64,000 nt of DNA, from the NCBI RefSeq assembly GCF_009882935.1, contig NZ_WTVA01000003.1:1-64000 (forward strand), given 5' to 3'. Shown here piece after piece: positions 18,184 to 27,514 of this stretch. The notes under the pieces were generated by a model. The model made no database searches. It saw only the letters and a program-made list of their open reading frames with translations, and was not told the DNA's origin. This DNA comes from Sneathiella chungangensis (lineage in GTDB: Bacteria; Pseudomonadota; Alphaproteobacteria; Sneathiellales; Sneathiellaceae). Made by a program: the position numbers and the translations under genes. The first letter of the stretch is position 1. Each line of letters opens with the position of its first letter.

Positions 18184-20187
18184 TTAAAGCCTGTCTTTTG
18201 CTGCGGCTGCAACCGCCTCGGCTGTGATACCGAAATGCTTGTAAAGATCGCCTGCCGGAGCGGAGGCGCCGAAACTGTTGATACCGATGAAGCCGCCGTT
18301 CGGTCCGGTGAATTTTTCCCAGCCCATGGAGCAACCTGCCTCGACGGCAATGCGCACAGTATCCTCGCGAAGTGTTTCTTTTTTGTAAGCGTCGTCCTGT
18401 TTTTCGAATAATTCCCAGCTGGGCACGGAAACGACACGGGTGCCGACGCCGTCGCTTTCAAGAAGTTTCTGGGCCGCGAGGGCGATGGCGACCTCCGATC
18501 CCGTTGCCAGGATCGTGACTTTCGCCTCCAGATTGGCCGGGGCGAGTTCATAGGCACCCCTGGCACAGAGATTGTCGGCCGTATGCGTCTTGCGCACCAG
18601 CTCCAGATTCTGCCGGCTCAGCGACAGGACCGACGGCGTTTTCTTTGACTGCAGTGCCAGATGCCAGCATTCAGAGGTTTCGACGGCGTCCGCCGGGCGG
18701 AAGACATTGAGGTTCGGCATCGCCCGCAGCGCGGCCAGATGCTCGACCGGCTGATGGGTTGGCCCATCTTCGCCAAGACCGATGGAATCATGGGTCATCA
18801 CATAGACCACCCGCTGTTCCATCAGGGCCGACAGGCGGATCGCCGGGCGGGCGTAATCGGTGAAGACCATGAAGGTGCCGCCATAGGGAATAAAGCCCTT
18901 GTGTAGCGCCATGCCGTTCATGATGGCGGCCATGCCGAATTCGCGCACACCGTAGTATATATAGCGGCCCGAGAAATCCTCCGCCGTCACCGGCTCGGTT
19001 TGCGGCGTTTTCGTGAGGTTGGAGCCGGTGAGATCGGCGGAACCGCCGATGGTTGTCGTCACCTTCTCGTTAATGACCTTGAGGGCCTCCTGGCTCGATT
19101 TGCGGGTCGCCCAGGCAGGGGCGTCGTCGACCAGCTGCCGCTTGAAGTCGAGCATGGCATCGTCAAGGGCGGACGGCAGATTGCCGTTGATATCCGCATT
19201 GAACATCGTCCGCTGTTCTTCTGGCAGGGCCTTGAAGGAGTCTTCCCATGCGGCGGAAAGGCGGGCGCCTTTCGTGCCGACCGCCCGCCATTTATCAAGA
19301 ATTTCTACCGGAATATCGAACGGCGTATGCGGCCAGCCGAGTTCCTTGCGGGCGAGGGCGACTTCCTCCTCGCCGAGCGGGGCGCCATGCACGCCTGAGG
19401 TGCCCTGCTTGTTCGGGGCGCCGAAGCCGATCGTCGTGCGGCAGGCGATAAGCGAGGGCCTGTCCGTTTCCTTCGCGGCGGCAATCGCCTTTTCAATCTC
19501 GGTGGCGTCATGGCCGTCGACGGCCTGCACATCCCAGCCATGGGCCTCGAACCGCTTTGCCTGATCATCGGAAACCGCGAGATCGGTCGAGCCGTCGATG
19601 CTGATGGAATTATCGTCCCAGAGGACAATCAGCTTGTTCAGCTTGAGATGCCCGGCAAAGGAAATCGCCTCATGGCTGATCCCTTCCATCAGGCAGCCGT
19701 CGCCGGCAATCACATAGGTATAATGATCGGTGATCTCTTTATAGCGGGCCGCCTGCAACCGCTCGGCAAGCGCCATGCCGACGGCCATGGCAAGCCCCTG
19801 ACCGAGCGGGCCGGTCGTCGTTTCAATGCCCTTGGCATGGCCATATTCAGGATGTCCCGCTGTTTTCGATCCGAGCTGGCGGAAATTCTTGATCTCCTCC
19901 AGCGTCATGTCCTTGTAGCCGGTAAGATACAGCAGGGAATAAAGCAGCATCGATCCATGCCCGGCCGACAGCACGAAACGGTCGCGATCGGGCCAGTCCG
20001 GTTTCGCCGGATCGAATTTCAGGAACTTGGAAAAGAGGACGGTCGCGACATCGGCCATGCCCATCGGCATGCCGGGGTGGCCTGAATTGGCGGCCTGGAC
20101 GGCATCCATCGACAATGCCCGGATGGCGTTTGCCATGTCATCATGTTTGGCTGAGTTCGGTGACGACTTAAGCCCGATCTTGTTCAT
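18184..20187 (-). CDS. tkt: transketolase
   Basis: 667-residue thiamine-diphosphate enzyme of the pentose-phosphate pathway, transferring two-carbon units. The N-terminal domain has [10 protein letters not shown] and the cofactor motif [13 protein letters not shown]; the pyrimidine domain has [19 protein letters not shown] chose the ATG at 20187, after GGAGAAGAG, because the in-frame upstream 19 residues are not family-like. First gene of the leftward operon tkt-gap-pgk-fda-thiE-efp, with a likely promoter at 20338-20365. Confidence 0.95.
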   Translation of the reverse strand: MNKIGLKSSPNSAKHDDMANAIRALSMDAVQAANSGHPGMPMGMADVATVLFSKFLKFDPAKPDWPDRDRFVLSAGHGSMLLYSLLYLTGYKDMTLEEIKNFRQLGSKTAGHPEYGHAKGIETTTGPLGQGLAMAVGMALAERLQAARYKEITDHYTYVIAGDGCLMEGISHEAISFAGHLKLNKLIVLWDDNSISIDGSTDLAVSDDQAKRFEAHGWDVQAVDGHDATEIEKAIAAAKETDRPSLIACRTTIGFGAPNKQGTSGVHGAPLGEEEVALARKELGWPHTPFDIPVEILDKWRAVGTKGARLSAAWEDSFKALPEEQRTMFNADINGNLPSALDDAMLDFKRQLVDDAPAWATRKSSQEALKVINEKVTTTIGGSADLTGSNLTKTPQTEPVTAEDFSGRYIYYGVREFGMAAIMNGMALHKGFIPYGGTFMVFTDYARPAIRLSALMEQRVVYVMTHDSIGLGEDGPTHQPVEHLAALRAMPNLNVFRPADAVETSECWHLALQSKKTPSVLSLSRQNLELVRKTHTADNLCARGAYELAPANLEAKVTILATGSEVAIALAAQKLLESDGVGTRVVSVPSWELFEKQDDAYKKETLREDTVRIAVEAGCSMGWEKFTGPNGGFIGINSFGASAPAGDLYKHFGITAEAVAAAAKDRL

Positions 20188-20337
20188 ACTTGGCTCTTCT
20201 CCATCCACCGGCAAACCCGATTTTGTCTCCATCCGCGGCGCCACAGGGGTGTTGGGAAGGATCGGTGCGCGACGCGCATTTTTTCAGGTTGCGGGTGCCC
20301 GTGTTCGGGTCGGTTTCACAATGCATTCATTCGTCCG

Positions 20338-20365
20338 ATTATCCCGATCTTTCGCTGCCTGTCGA
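20338..20365 (-). promoter_or_regulatory. tkt: putative promoter of the tkt-gap-pgk-fda operon
   Basis: Minus-strand TCGACA (20365-20360) and GATAAT (20343-20338) are 16 bases apart, about 150 bases before the tkt start. The match is moderate, and the long leader is unexplained. Confidence 0.4.
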
Positions 20366-20511
20366 GAGGTGGGCAGGGGGCATCGGGACGCGAAGCCAAA
20401 AGGCATGTCTTTCGGAATCGGGGGGAAGATGCCGCCCAAACCTCGGCGCGTCAACCGCTTAGTTCAGGTCAATGGCGTGAATCGGCCTAAAAAGTGGTGC
20501 AACCAATTAGG

Positions 20512-20541
20512 TTGACGAGCCTTAGCCCATGATCGTATTGT
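20512..20541 (+). promoter_or_regulatory. putative promoter of the coiled-coil protein/zapA unit
   Basis: TTGACG (20512-20517) and TATTGT (20536-20541) are 18 bases apart. A CAACC-N5-GGTTG inverted repeat (20500-20514) overlaps the -35 element and could be an operator. Confidence 0.35.
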
Positions 20542-20592
20542 CGAAAATGAGGGATTTCCGGTAACTGACCATAAACAGTGTCGAATAGTCGG

Positions 20593-20865
20593 ATGGGAGA
20601 TATGCAAGACAGCGAATCAAGAATGGAAGCCGTTATCGCCAGACTGGAAAAGGCGGCCGCCGCGGTCGAGCGGGAGAAACAGCAGGGCGGATTCAGTCGG
20701 AATGAAGAGGCCGTTGGCTCCGATCTGGCGGCGGAAAACGCCGCGCTTAAAAGCGAGCTGGAAGTGCTGCGCGGCAAGTATGAGGCGCTGAAAAAGAAAA
20801 CCCAGACGGTTTCCGGCCGCCTTGATCAATCCATCGATCAACTGAGCTTGATATTGGAGCGGTAA
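20593..20865 (+). CDS. DUF4164-like coiled-coil protein upstream of zapA
   Basis: Roughly 90-residue, almost wholly helical protein with a coiled coil of Glu, Lys, Ala and Leu (ESRMEAVIARLEKAAAAVER, then ENAALKSELEVLRGKYEAL). Small coiled-coil genes of the DUF4164 type lie directly upstream of zapA in many alphaproteobacteria, which fits, with a possible role in the FtsZ-ring zone. The start is uncertain: ATG at 20593, ATG at 20602 or GTG at 20578, none with ideal ribosome-site spacing. Two bases separate its stop from zapA. Confidence 0.7.
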   Translation: MGDMQDSESRMEAVIARLEKAAAAVEREKQQGGFSRNEEAVGSDLAAENAALKSELEVLRGKYEALKKKTQTVSGRLDQSIDQLSLILER

Positions 20866-20867
20866 CA

Positions 20868-21179
20868 ATGGGATCACTGACAGTCAAGGTGAACGGACGA
20901 TCCTACCCGATCATCTGCGGCGACGGCGAGGAGTCGCATCTTGAATATCTGGCGGAATTCGTCGACAAGAAAGTGCTTGATCTGACGGAGTCCGTCGGCA
21001 ATGCAAGTGAGGGGCAGCTTCTGTTGATGGCCTGCCTGCTGATTGCCGATGATCTGTCGCAGGCCTACGAGACCATCGAGAAACTTCGCGATGGTGCCGA
21101 CGGTGAGGGCGGCGCCCCGGCGCATGACGCCTGGGCCGAAAAACTGGAAGCTATTGCACAAAAGCTTGAAAGTGCTTAA
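20868..21179 (+). CDS. zapA: cell division protein ZapA
   Basis: 103-residue ZapA, a tetrameric FtsZ-bundling protein of the division ring. The N-terminal globular part shows VKVNGRSYPIICGDGEESHL (residues 6-25), followed by LAEFVDKKVLDLTE and a C-terminal coiled-coil helix. The 6S RNA and fau follow, the classic zapA-ssrS-fau order of proteobacteria. Confidence 0.92.
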   Translation: MGSLTVKVNGRSYPIICGDGEESHLEYLAEFVDKKVLDLTESVGNASEGQLLLMACLLIADDLSQAYETIEKLRDGADGEGGAPAHDAWAEKLEAIAQKLESA

Positions 21180-21220
21180 ATGGACGACACTGCACTCGCT
21201 TGTGCGTTAGACGAATGATA

Positions 21221-21350
21221 TCCTGGGGCCAATAAAGAAATCTAGGGAGCTGATCCCTGACTGGACCGTGGTCCTAACAAATCGGCGCCCACCTGACTTG
21301 TCAGGCCACAGAGATTTCCTACCGTCGACGGCTATGCTGGTGCAGTACTA
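21221..21350 (+). ncRNA. ssrS: 6S RNA
   Basis: The 200-base gap between zapA and fau is where proteobacterial 6S RNA is encoded. The sequence has a 5' segment CCTGGGGCC, AGAAATCT that can pair with AGATTTCC near the 3' side, the motif GGGAGCTGATCCCTGA, the GGACCGTGGTCC hairpin, and CGCCCACCTGACTTGTCAGG. This fits the long, interrupted hairpin mimicking an open promoter that binds sigma-70 RNA polymerase. Ends are estimates; no covariance search was run. Confidence 0.75.
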
Positions 21351-21379
21351 TTATTTTCGGAGCAAGCCTTAAGCCCGCC

Positions 21380-21952
21380 GTGACCCTTTCCCTCGACGAA
21401 CAGAAACAGGAACAGCGGAACGCCGCAACTAGCCGCCGCGCGGAAATCGCGCCGGGCGCTGCCGCCGACAGCGCCGCCGAGCGGTTTCTTGACACTTTCG
21501 CCGACCTTTCCGGGCAGATCGTCTCCCTCTACTGGCCGCTTGGCAGTGAGCTGGATACGCGCCCGCTGCTCCGGAGGCTTCATGTACTTGGGGTCATCTG
21601 CGCGCTGCCGGTGGTCGAGAAGGCGGATCATCCGCTTAGCTTCCGCCGGTGGGATCCGGACACCGTCCTCGAGCCGGGCCGCTTCAAGGTCCTCGTTCCG
21701 GCGAATTCGGCGCCAACCGTCACGCCGGATATCGTTGTGACGCCAATGCTTGCCTTTGACGCTCTGGGCTATAGACTGGGCTATGGCGGCGGTTTTTACG
21801 ACCGTACGCTTGCCGGTCTGCGCGCGCGCGGGAGTTGCCGCGCGGTCGGATACGCCTATGCGGCGCAGGAAGTGGCAAAAGTGATCACCGATCGCTATGA
21901 TCAGCGGCTCGATTACATGGTGACGGAAAAAGAGGTTAGGAAAATAAGTTGA
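21380..21952 (+). CDS. fau: 5-formyltetrahydrofolate cyclo-ligase
   Basis: 190-residue enzyme converting 5-formyl-THF to 5,10-methenyl-THF with ATP. The C-terminal motif DALGYRLGYGGGFYDRTLA is diagnostic, and VSLYWPLGSELDTRPL is in the middle. It starts with GTG. Downstream of 6S RNA, as in E. coli ygfA. Its stop overlaps the phosphoesterase TTG start by four bases. Confidence 0.92.
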   Translation: MTLSLDEQKQEQRNAATSRRAEIAPGAAADSAAERFLDTFADLSGQIVSLYWPLGSELDTRPLLRRLHVLGVICALPVVEKADHPLSFRRWDPDTVLEPGRFKVLVPANSAPTVTPDIVVTPMLAFDALGYRLGYGGGFYDRTLAGLRARGSCRAVGYAYAAQEVAKVITDRYDQRLDYMVTEKEVRKIS

Positions 21953-22767
21953 AGATCCTGTATTTCGGGGACGTGGTCGGTCGTGCGGGCCGTGATATCC
22001 TGACCCGGCAATTACCGGCCATCCGTGATCGCCTGTCCGCCGATTTCGTCGTCGTCAACGGGGAGAATGCGGCGGGGGGGTTCGGGATTACAGACAAGAT
22101 CGCCGAGGAATTCTTCGCCGCCGGGACGGACTGCATCGTCCTTGGCAATCACAGCTTCGATCAGAAGGAGATCATGCCGACCCTGGAAAAGGACGGCCGC
22201 ATCCTGAGACCGCTGAACTATCCGAAAGACACGCCCGGCAAAGGCGTCGGCGCCTTCAAGACACGGCGCGGCAAGACGATCCTCGTCATCCAGGTGATGG
22301 GGCGGCTGTTTATGGATCCGCTCGATGATCCGTTCGCGGCGGTGGAGAAAACGCTCGCCGGCAATCCGCTCGGGCGCAAGTATGACGCCATCCTAGTCGA
22401 TATCCATGCCGAGATCACGTCAGAGAAAATGTCGATGGGACAGTTCTGCGACGGTCGCGTCTCGATGGTGGTCGGCAGCCATACCCATGTGCCGACGGCG
22501 GATGCGCAGATCTTCCCGGGCGGTACCGCCTATCAGACCGATGCGGGCATGTGCGGCGATTATAATTCCGTGATCGGCATGGATAAGGAGGAACCCCTTC
22601 GCCGCTTTACCCGCAAGATCCCGGGCGGGCGCTTTACGCCGGCGCTGGGCGAGGGGACGGCCTGCGGCATTTTCGTTGAAACCGACGATAAAACCGGGCT
22701 TGCCAAATATATATCGCCGCTTCGTGTCGGCGGCCGCCTGATGGAGATCTGGCCCAAGATTTCCTGA
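21949..22767 (+). CDS. TIGR00282/YmdB family metallophosphoesterase
   Basis: 272-residue calcineurin-like phosphoesterase of the YmdB type, whose Bacillus member hydrolyses cyclic AMP and affects RNA metabolism and biofilm choice. Metal-site motifs are LYFGDVVGRAGRD (residues 3-15), NGENAAGGFGI, LGNHSFDQKE and GSHTHVPTAD. The start is a TTG inside the fau stop (TTGA overlap); no ATG fits the conserved N-terminus. The substrate in this organism is unknown. Confidence 0.85.
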   Translation: MKILYFGDVVGRAGRDILTRQLPAIRDRLSADFVVVNGENAAGGFGITDKIAEEFFAAGTDCIVLGNHSFDQKEIMPTLEKDGRILRPLNYPKDTPGKGVGAFKTRRGKTILVIQVMGRLFMDPLDDPFAAVEKTLAGNPLGRKYDAILVDIHAEITSEKMSMGQFCDGRVSMVVGSHTHVPTADAQIFPGGTAYQTDAGMCGDYNSVIGMDKEEPLRRFTRKIPGGRFTPALGEGTACGIFVETDDKTGLAKYISPLRVGGRLMEIWPKIS

Positions 22768-22772
22768 AGCGC

Positions 22773-22803
22773 GGCACCTTCGTAAAAAGGACGTGCCTCT
22801 TTT
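22773..22803 (+). terminator. probable terminator after the YmdB-type gene
   Basis: GGCAC...GTGCC forms a stem that can extend through CTT/AAGG inside, and is followed by TCTTTT. It starts six bases after the stop codon and precedes yebC by about 60 bases. Confidence 0.5.
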
Positions 22804-22865
22804 AAATGGATCGGGTACAAACGGCGAAACAGTAACCAACCAGTAGCGAGACCAAGAGACGGAAA

Positions 22866-23618
22866 ATGGCGGGACATTCACAATTCAAGAACATCATGCA
22901 CCGCAAGGGCGCGCAGGATAAGAAGCGGGCGAAGATTTTTGCCAAGCATATCCGGGAGCTGACAGTCGCCGCGAAGACGGGCCTGCCGGACCCTGCCATG
23001 AACCCCCGCCTTCGCAGCGCCATCGCCGCCGCCCGCAGTGACAATATGCCGAACGACAATATCGACCGCGCGATCAAGCGCGCATCGGGTGAGGCGGGCG
23101 CCGAAAATTATGAGGAAATGCGCTATGAGGGTTATGGCCCCGGCGGCGTCGCCATCATCGTCGAGACCCTGACGGACAATCGTAACCGGACGGCCGCCGA
23201 TGTACGCGCCGCCTTCGCCAAGTCCGGCGGCACGATGGGGGAGACGGGCTCGGTCGCCTTCATGTTCGACCGCATCGGACAGGTCATCTATGCGGCCGAA
23301 GGGATTGACGCCGACGCGGTGTTCGAGGCCGCGCTCGAGGCCGGCGCCGAGAATGTCGAGAGCGATGCGCAGATCCATGAAATCACCTGCGCGATGGAGG
23401 ATTTCAACGAGGTGCGCGAGGCGCTGGAGGAGAAATTCGGCACGCCGCAGGAATCCGGCATCGTCTGGAAGCCGCAGAACACCATCCCGGTGGAGACGGA
23501 AGATCTGGCCAATTCCCTCTTCAAGTTGGTGGATGTGCTCGAGGATCATGACGACGTCCAGAAGGTTTCGGCCAATTTCGATATTCCCGAAGAGATCATG
23601 GAGAAACTGGGCGATTAA
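22866..23618 (+). CDS. yebC: YebC/PmpR family protein
   Basis: 250-residue three-domain protein starting [20 protein letters not shown], the invariant YebC N-terminus. Family members bind DNA as regulators (PmpR), and recent work links the family to relieving ribosome stalling at proline stretches. It has [14 protein letters not shown] and [14 protein letters not shown] blocks. Followed by ruvC at 25 bases, a very common order, so it heads the ruvCAB unit. Confidence 0.95.
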   Translation: MAGHSQFKNIMHRKGAQDKKRAKIFAKHIRELTVAAKTGLPDPAMNPRLRSAIAAARSDNMPNDNIDRAIKRASGEAGAENYEEMRYEGYGPGGVAIIVETLTDNRNRTAADVRAAFAKSGGTMGETGSVAFMFDRIGQVIYAAEGIDADAVFEAALEAGAENVESDAQIHEITCAMEDFNEVREALEEKFGTPQESGIVWKPQNTIPVETEDLANSLFKLVDVLEDHDDVQKVSANFDIPEEIMEKLGD

Positions 23619-23643
23619 CTTTTAAAAGGACAGTAATTTCATC

Positions 23644-24159
23644 ATGCGTTTATTGGGGCTGGATCCGGGACTTCGCCATACCGGCTGGGGGATCATAGAA
23701 GCTGAGGGGAACACCCTCCGGCATCTGGCCAATGGCGCGATTTCCTCCGATGGCGACCTCAGCCTCTCCGAACGCCTTGTCCAGCTATATGACGGTATCA
23801 GCAAGGTAATTCTCGATTGGCAGCCGGCCGAGGCGGCGGTTGAGGAAACCTTCGTCAACAAGAACCCGGTCTCGACCCTGAAGCTTGGTCAGGCGCGCGG
23901 AATTTCCCTTTTGGTGCCGTCGCTCAATGGCCTTCCGGTTGAAGAATACGCGCCCAACAAGATCAAGAAATCCGTCGTCGGTGCCGGCCACGCCGGGAAG
24001 GAGCAGATCCATGCCATGGTCGGCATGCTGCTGCCCGGATGCGTCATCGCCAACGAGCATGCCGCCGATGCCCTCGCTGTCGCCATCTGCCATGCCCATT
24101 ATGCGGGCAGCAACCGCAGCCTCAAAAAGGCCACCATGATGGCGGGACGGGCCCCATGA
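23644..24159 (+). CDS. ruvC: crossover junction endodeoxyribonuclease RuvC
   Basis: 171-residue Holliday-junction resolvase. Catalytic acids are visible as D7 in [15 protein letters not shown]67 in AAVEETF, and aspartate in the [11 protein letters not shown] helix near the C-terminus. AAGGA lies upstream of the ATG. Overlaps ruvA by four bases (ATGA). Confidence 0.97.
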   Translation: MRLLGLDPGLRHTGWGIIEAEGNTLRHLANGAISSDGDLSLSERLVQLYDGISKVILDWQPAEAAVEETFVNKNPVSTLKLGQARGISLLVPSLNGLPVEEYAPNKIKKSVVGAGHAGKEQIHAMVGMLLPGCVIANEHAADALAVAICHAHYAGSNRSLKKATMMAGRAP

Positions 24160-24779
24160 TCGCGAAACTGACCGGTAAGCTCGACACGGTAGGGGAGGAC
24201 TGGATTATCCTCGATGTCGGTGGCGTCGGCTATCTCGTTTTCTGTTCCGTCCGCACGCTCCGGAGCCTGCCGGAGAAGGGCGGCATCGTGTCCCTGCATA
24301 TCGAGACAAATGTGCGCGAAGATCATATCCATCTTTATGGTTTTGAAAGCGTCGCGGCGCGGTCCTGGTTCACCCTGTTGCAGACGGTGCAGGGGGTCGG
24401 GGCGAAGGTCGCGCTCGGTATCCTTTCGCTCTATAGTGGCGATGAACTGACGCAGATCGTCGCCGCGCAGGACAAGACGGCGCTTACTCGCGTCTCCGGT
24501 GTCGGGCCGAAGGTCGCGGGGCGGATCACGGCGGAGCTGAAAGACAAGGTTGCGAAAATGGACCTCGGGCCGGTCGCCTTCAATGCGGAAGTGAGCAGCG
24601 CCGCGGGCGCGCCCAAGGCGCAGCAAACGGCGGCCGGGGATGCGGTCTCGGCGCTGGTCAATCTTGGTTATGGCCGGGCGGACGCCTTTGGCGCGGTGGC
24701 CGCGGCCGCTAGAACTCTCGGGCCCGAAGCCTCGGTTGAGGCCCTGATCACCGCCGGGCTCAAGGAGCTGGCCGCATGA
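24156..24779 (+). CDS. ruvA: Holliday junction branch migration protein RuvA
   Basis: 207-residue junction-binding subunit of the RuvAB motor. The true start is the ATG overlapping the ruvC stop; earlier in-frame sequence is out of family. Domain I OB-fold begins [10 protein letters not shown]; two helix-hairpin-helix motifs follow ([17 protein letters not shown] and [15 protein letters not shown]); the C-terminal domain III has [18 protein letters not shown], which contacts RuvB. Confidence 0.96.
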   Translation: MIAKLTGKLDTVGEDWIILDVGGVGYLVFCSVRTLRSLPEKGGIVSLHIETNVREDHIHLYGFESVAARSWFTLLQTVQGVGAKVALGILSLYSGDELTQIVAAQDKTALTRVSGVGPKVAGRITAELKDKVAKMDLGPVAFNAEVSSAAGAPKAQQTAAGDAVSALVNLGYGRADAFGAVAAAARTLGPEASVEALITAGLKELAA

Positions 24780-25819
24780 GTGACGAACGTTTAGTGGGCG
24801 CCGACAGCCGGCCGGATGATATCGAGACCCAGTTCCGCCCGCAGGTTCTGGAGGATTTCATCGGCCAGAAACAGGTCCGCGAAAATTTATCCGTCTTCAT
24901 CCAGGCCGCGAAATCCCGTGGTGAAGCCCTAGATCATGTGATGTTTTTTGGCCCGCCCGGTCTCGGCAAGACGACCCTCTCGCAGATTGTCGCGCGAGAA
25001 TTAGGCGTGAATTTCCGGGCGACTGCCGGACCGGTGATCACCAAGGCGGGCGATCTTGCGGCGCTGCTCACCAATCTTGAAAAGAACGACGTTCTCTTTA
25101 TCGATGAAATCCATCGCTTGAGCCCGGCTGTCGAGGAAATTCTCTATCCGGCGATGGAGGATTTCCATCTCGATCTCATTATCGGGGAGGGGCCGGCCGC
25201 CCGATCCGTGCGCATCGACCTGCCGCCCTTCACGCTGGTCGGGGCGACGACACGCTCAGGCTTGATCACGACGCCGCTTCGGGAGCGGTTCGGTATTCCG
25301 CTCCGGATGAATTTCTATGAGCCGGACGAACTCAAGCTTATTGTCGCGCGCGGCGCCCGCGTCCTCGGCCTTAACCTCAGTGAAGACGGCGCGATCGAGA
25401 TCGCAAGACGCAGCCGGGGCACCCCGCGTGTTGCCGGGCGGCTGCTGCGCCGGGTGCGCGATTTTGCGGCGGTCGCCGGGGCGGATCTTGTCGATGCGGT
25501 CAAGGCCGACGCGGCGCTCAACCGCCTCGAGGTGGACAAGCGCGGGCTGGATTCCATGGACCGGCGCTATCTCGGGCGCATCGCCCGCGATTTCGGCGGT
25601 GGCCCGGTCGGTGTGGAGACGCTGTCGGCGGCGCTCTCCGAGCCGCGGGACGCGATTGAGGATATTATCGAACCCTACCTGATCCAGCAGGGCTTCCTGC
25701 AGCGCACGCCGCGCGGGCGGATGCTGACCAAGGCGGCGTTCGATCATCTGGGGCTGGCGTTTCCGAAAACCGTCAGCGAACAGCTTTCCCTGATCGAGGA
25801 AGAGAGCAAGGATGACTGA
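24776..25819 (+). CDS. ruvB: Holliday junction branch migration ATPase RuvB
   Basis: 347-residue AAA+ motor. Walker A is [11 protein letters not shown] (about residues 62-72), Walker B is [12 protein letters not shown], sensor 1 is GATTRSG, and the C-terminal winged helix contains [12 protein letters not shown]. Overlaps both ruvA (4 bases) and ybgC (8 bases), joining the ruv genes to the tol operon in one transcript. Confidence 0.97.
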   Translation: MSDERLVGADSRPDDIETQFRPQVLEDFIGQKQVRENLSVFIQAAKSRGEALDHVMFFGPPGLGKTTLSQIVARELGVNFRATAGPVITKAGDLAALLTNLEKNDVLFIDEIHRLSPAVEEILYPAMEDFHLDLIIGEGPAARSVRIDLPPFTLVGATTRSGLITTPLRERFGIPLRMNFYEPDELKLIVARGARVLGLNLSEDGAIEIARRSRGTPRVAGRLLRRVRDFAAVAGADLVDAVKADAALNRLEVDKRGLDSMDRRYLGRIARDFGGGPVGVETLSAALSEPRDAIEDIIEPYLIQQGFLQRTPRGRMLTKAAFDHLGLAFPKTVSEQLSLIEEESKDD

Positions 25820-26300
25820 GGCGAGAATGCTCGGCCGGTTTGACAAAAGCGCCGAGGGGACACGGCATCTCTTTCCGCTACCCGTTTACTGGGAAGACAC
25901 GGACGCGGGCGGCATTGTCTATTACGCCAACTATCTCAAATTCACCGAACGGGCACGCACGGACATGCTGCGCGGCCTCGGCATCAATCAGCAGATGATG
26001 ATGGAGGAGGAGGGGGCGAATTTCGTTGTCCGTGCCTGCGAGATCGAGTATCTGCGGCCGGCAAAGATGGAGGATGAGCTCGAGATCGTGACGCGCGTGA
26101 CCGATTTACGCGGCGCCTCTTTACGGATGGCGCAGAATATCTATCGCGGCGGCGATCTGCTGGTGGAGACGAGAGTCCGGGTCGCCTGCCTTGATGCCGA
26201 GGGGCGGCCACAGCGTCTTTCTTCTGCCATAAATGACAAGTTTAATGCAATATTGGGCTGTTCGGCTGTGCCCAATGAGACTGTAGTCGGGGAAGAGTAA
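25812..26300 (+). CDS. ybgC: Tol-Pal-associated acyl-CoA thioesterase YbgC
   Basis: 162-residue hotdog-fold thioesterase. The 4HBT motif [24 protein letters not shown] (quoted in parts: catalytic D in WEDTDAGG) is intact. YbgC proteins act on acyl-CoA or acyl carrier protein and travel with tol genes. It overlaps ruvB by eight bases, and tolQ starts on the next base after its stop. Confidence 0.92.
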   Translation: MTEARMLGRFDKSAEGTRHLFPLPVYWEDTDAGGIVYYANYLKFTERARTDMLRGLGINQQMMMEEEGANFVVRACEIEYLRPAKMEDELEIVTRVTDLRGASLRMAQNIYRGGDLLVETRVRVACLDAEGRPQRLSSAINDKFNAILGCSAVPNETVVGEE

Positions 26301-27020
26301 ATGGAAAATGATGCAATTGTCGTCACCCAGATGGGCGGCGGTGCTCACGATTTATCTATGATCGGTCTGTTTGTTCAGGCCGATATTGTTGTGCAGATCG
26401 TCATGATCGTGCTGGTGCTCGCGTCCTTCTGGAGCTGGGCGATCATTATCGACAAGATCCTGCGGTTCCGGCGGATCAGCGCCGATGCCGATGAATTCGA
26501 GAACGAATTCTGGTCCGGCGGCAATCTTGAGGATCTGCAACGGCGCGTTGGATCGAGCCCGGATAATCCGCTGGCCATGCTATTCGCCGCCGCCATGAAG
26601 GAATGGGCGCGCTCGACCGAAAAGGGCCTTGGCAAGCATGCCCATACCGGCCTGCAGGCGCGCATCCATCAGGTGATGCGGGTGACCATCGACCGGGAGG
26701 TGGAGCGACTGGAGAAATATCTCGGCTTTTTGGCGACGGTCGGGTCGACGGCGACGTTCCTCGGCCTGTTCGGCACCGTCTGGGGTATCATGAACAGCTT
26801 CCAGTCGATCGCCGCCACCAAGGACACCAGTCTCGCCGTGGTCGCGCCGGGCATCGCCGAGGCGTTGTTCGCCACCGCGCTCGGCCTCGTTGCCGCGATC
26901 CCGGCGGTTGTCGCCTATAACAAATTCTCCAACGATCTGCAGCGCATGATCACCCGCCTTGAAGGCTTCGCCGGGGAATTCTCCGCCATTCTGTCCCGCC
27001 AGCTTGATTTGAGCGACTGA
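26301..27020 (+). CDS. tolQ: Tol-Pal system proton channel subunit TolQ
   Basis: 239-residue inner-membrane protein with three membrane helices (about residues 20-42, 140-162, 178-200). FLATVGSTATFLGLFGTVWG and the APGIAEALFATALGL helix are the ion-pathway marks. It forms the stator with TolR and powers TolA during outer-membrane constriction. Zero-base gap after ybgC. Confidence 0.96.
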   Translation: MENDAIVVTQMGGGAHDLSMIGLFVQADIVVQIVMIVLVLASFWSWAIIIDKILRFRRISADADEFENEFWSGGNLEDLQRRVGSSPDNPLAMLFAAAMKEWARSTEKGLGKHAHTGLQARIHQVMRVTIDREVERLEKYLGFLATVGSTATFLGLFGTVWGIMNSFQSIAATKDTSLAVVAPGIAEALFATALGLVAAIPAVVAYNKFSNDLQRMITRLEGFAGEFSAILSRQLDLSD

Positions 27021-27022
27021 TC

Positions 27023-27496
27023 ATGGACGTCAATCATTATAAAGCCTTTACAGGCAAGGGACGCCGCCGCCGCCATACCCAGATGTCGGAAATCAACGTG
27101 ACGCCGTTCGTCGATGTGATGCTGGTGCTGCTGATCGTCTTCATGGTGACGGCGCCGCTGCTGACCGTCGGCGTGCCGCTGGATCTGCCGACGACCAAGG
27201 CGACCACCGTCCAGGGCAATGACGAGCCGCTGGTCATCAGCGTCGATGCGGAGGGGCGGATCTATCTTGAAGATGTCGTGATCGAGATCGAGAACCTGGT
27301 GCCCAAGCTCCGCGCGGTGACCGGCGCCAAGCAGGACCAACGCATTTTCGTTCGCGGTGATACCAACGTCAATTACGGCCGTGTCCTTGCCGTGATGGGG
27401 GAAATTCATAACGCCGGCTTCCGCCGCGTGGCTATGGTCTCCGCCGGTCCCGGCAGGGCGGCCACGTCCGGCGATAAAAAAGACAGTAAAGAGTAA
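27023..27496 (+). CDS. tolR: Tol-Pal system protein TolR
   Basis: 157-residue ExbD/TolR protein with a single membrane helix; D31 in NVTPFVDVMLVLLIVFMV is the proton-carrying aspartate. The periplasmic part ends with FVRGDTNVNYGRVLAVM and a charged Lys-rich tail. It starts two bases after tolQ. Confidence 0.95.
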   Translation: MDVNHYKAFTGKGRRRRHTQMSEINVTPFVDVMLVLLIVFMVTAPLLTVGVPLDLPTTKATTVQGNDEPLVISVDAEGRIYLEDVVIEIENLVPKLRAVTGAKQDQRIFVRGDTNVNYGRVLAVMGEIHNAGFRRVAMVSAGPGRAATSGDKKDSKE

Positions 27497-27514
27497 AAAG
27501 GGGTCCTCCGACCG

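Larger units (their letters stand above)
20188..20592. other. intergenic region between tkt and the zapA unit
   Basis: About 400 bases without a convincing gene. It holds the leader and likely promoter of tkt on the minus strand, a short GC hairpin followed by T residues (20266-20283) inside that leader, a CAACC-N5-GGTTG inverted repeat (20500-20514), and a promoter-like sequence for the rightward zapA unit (20512-20541). Confidence 0.6.
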
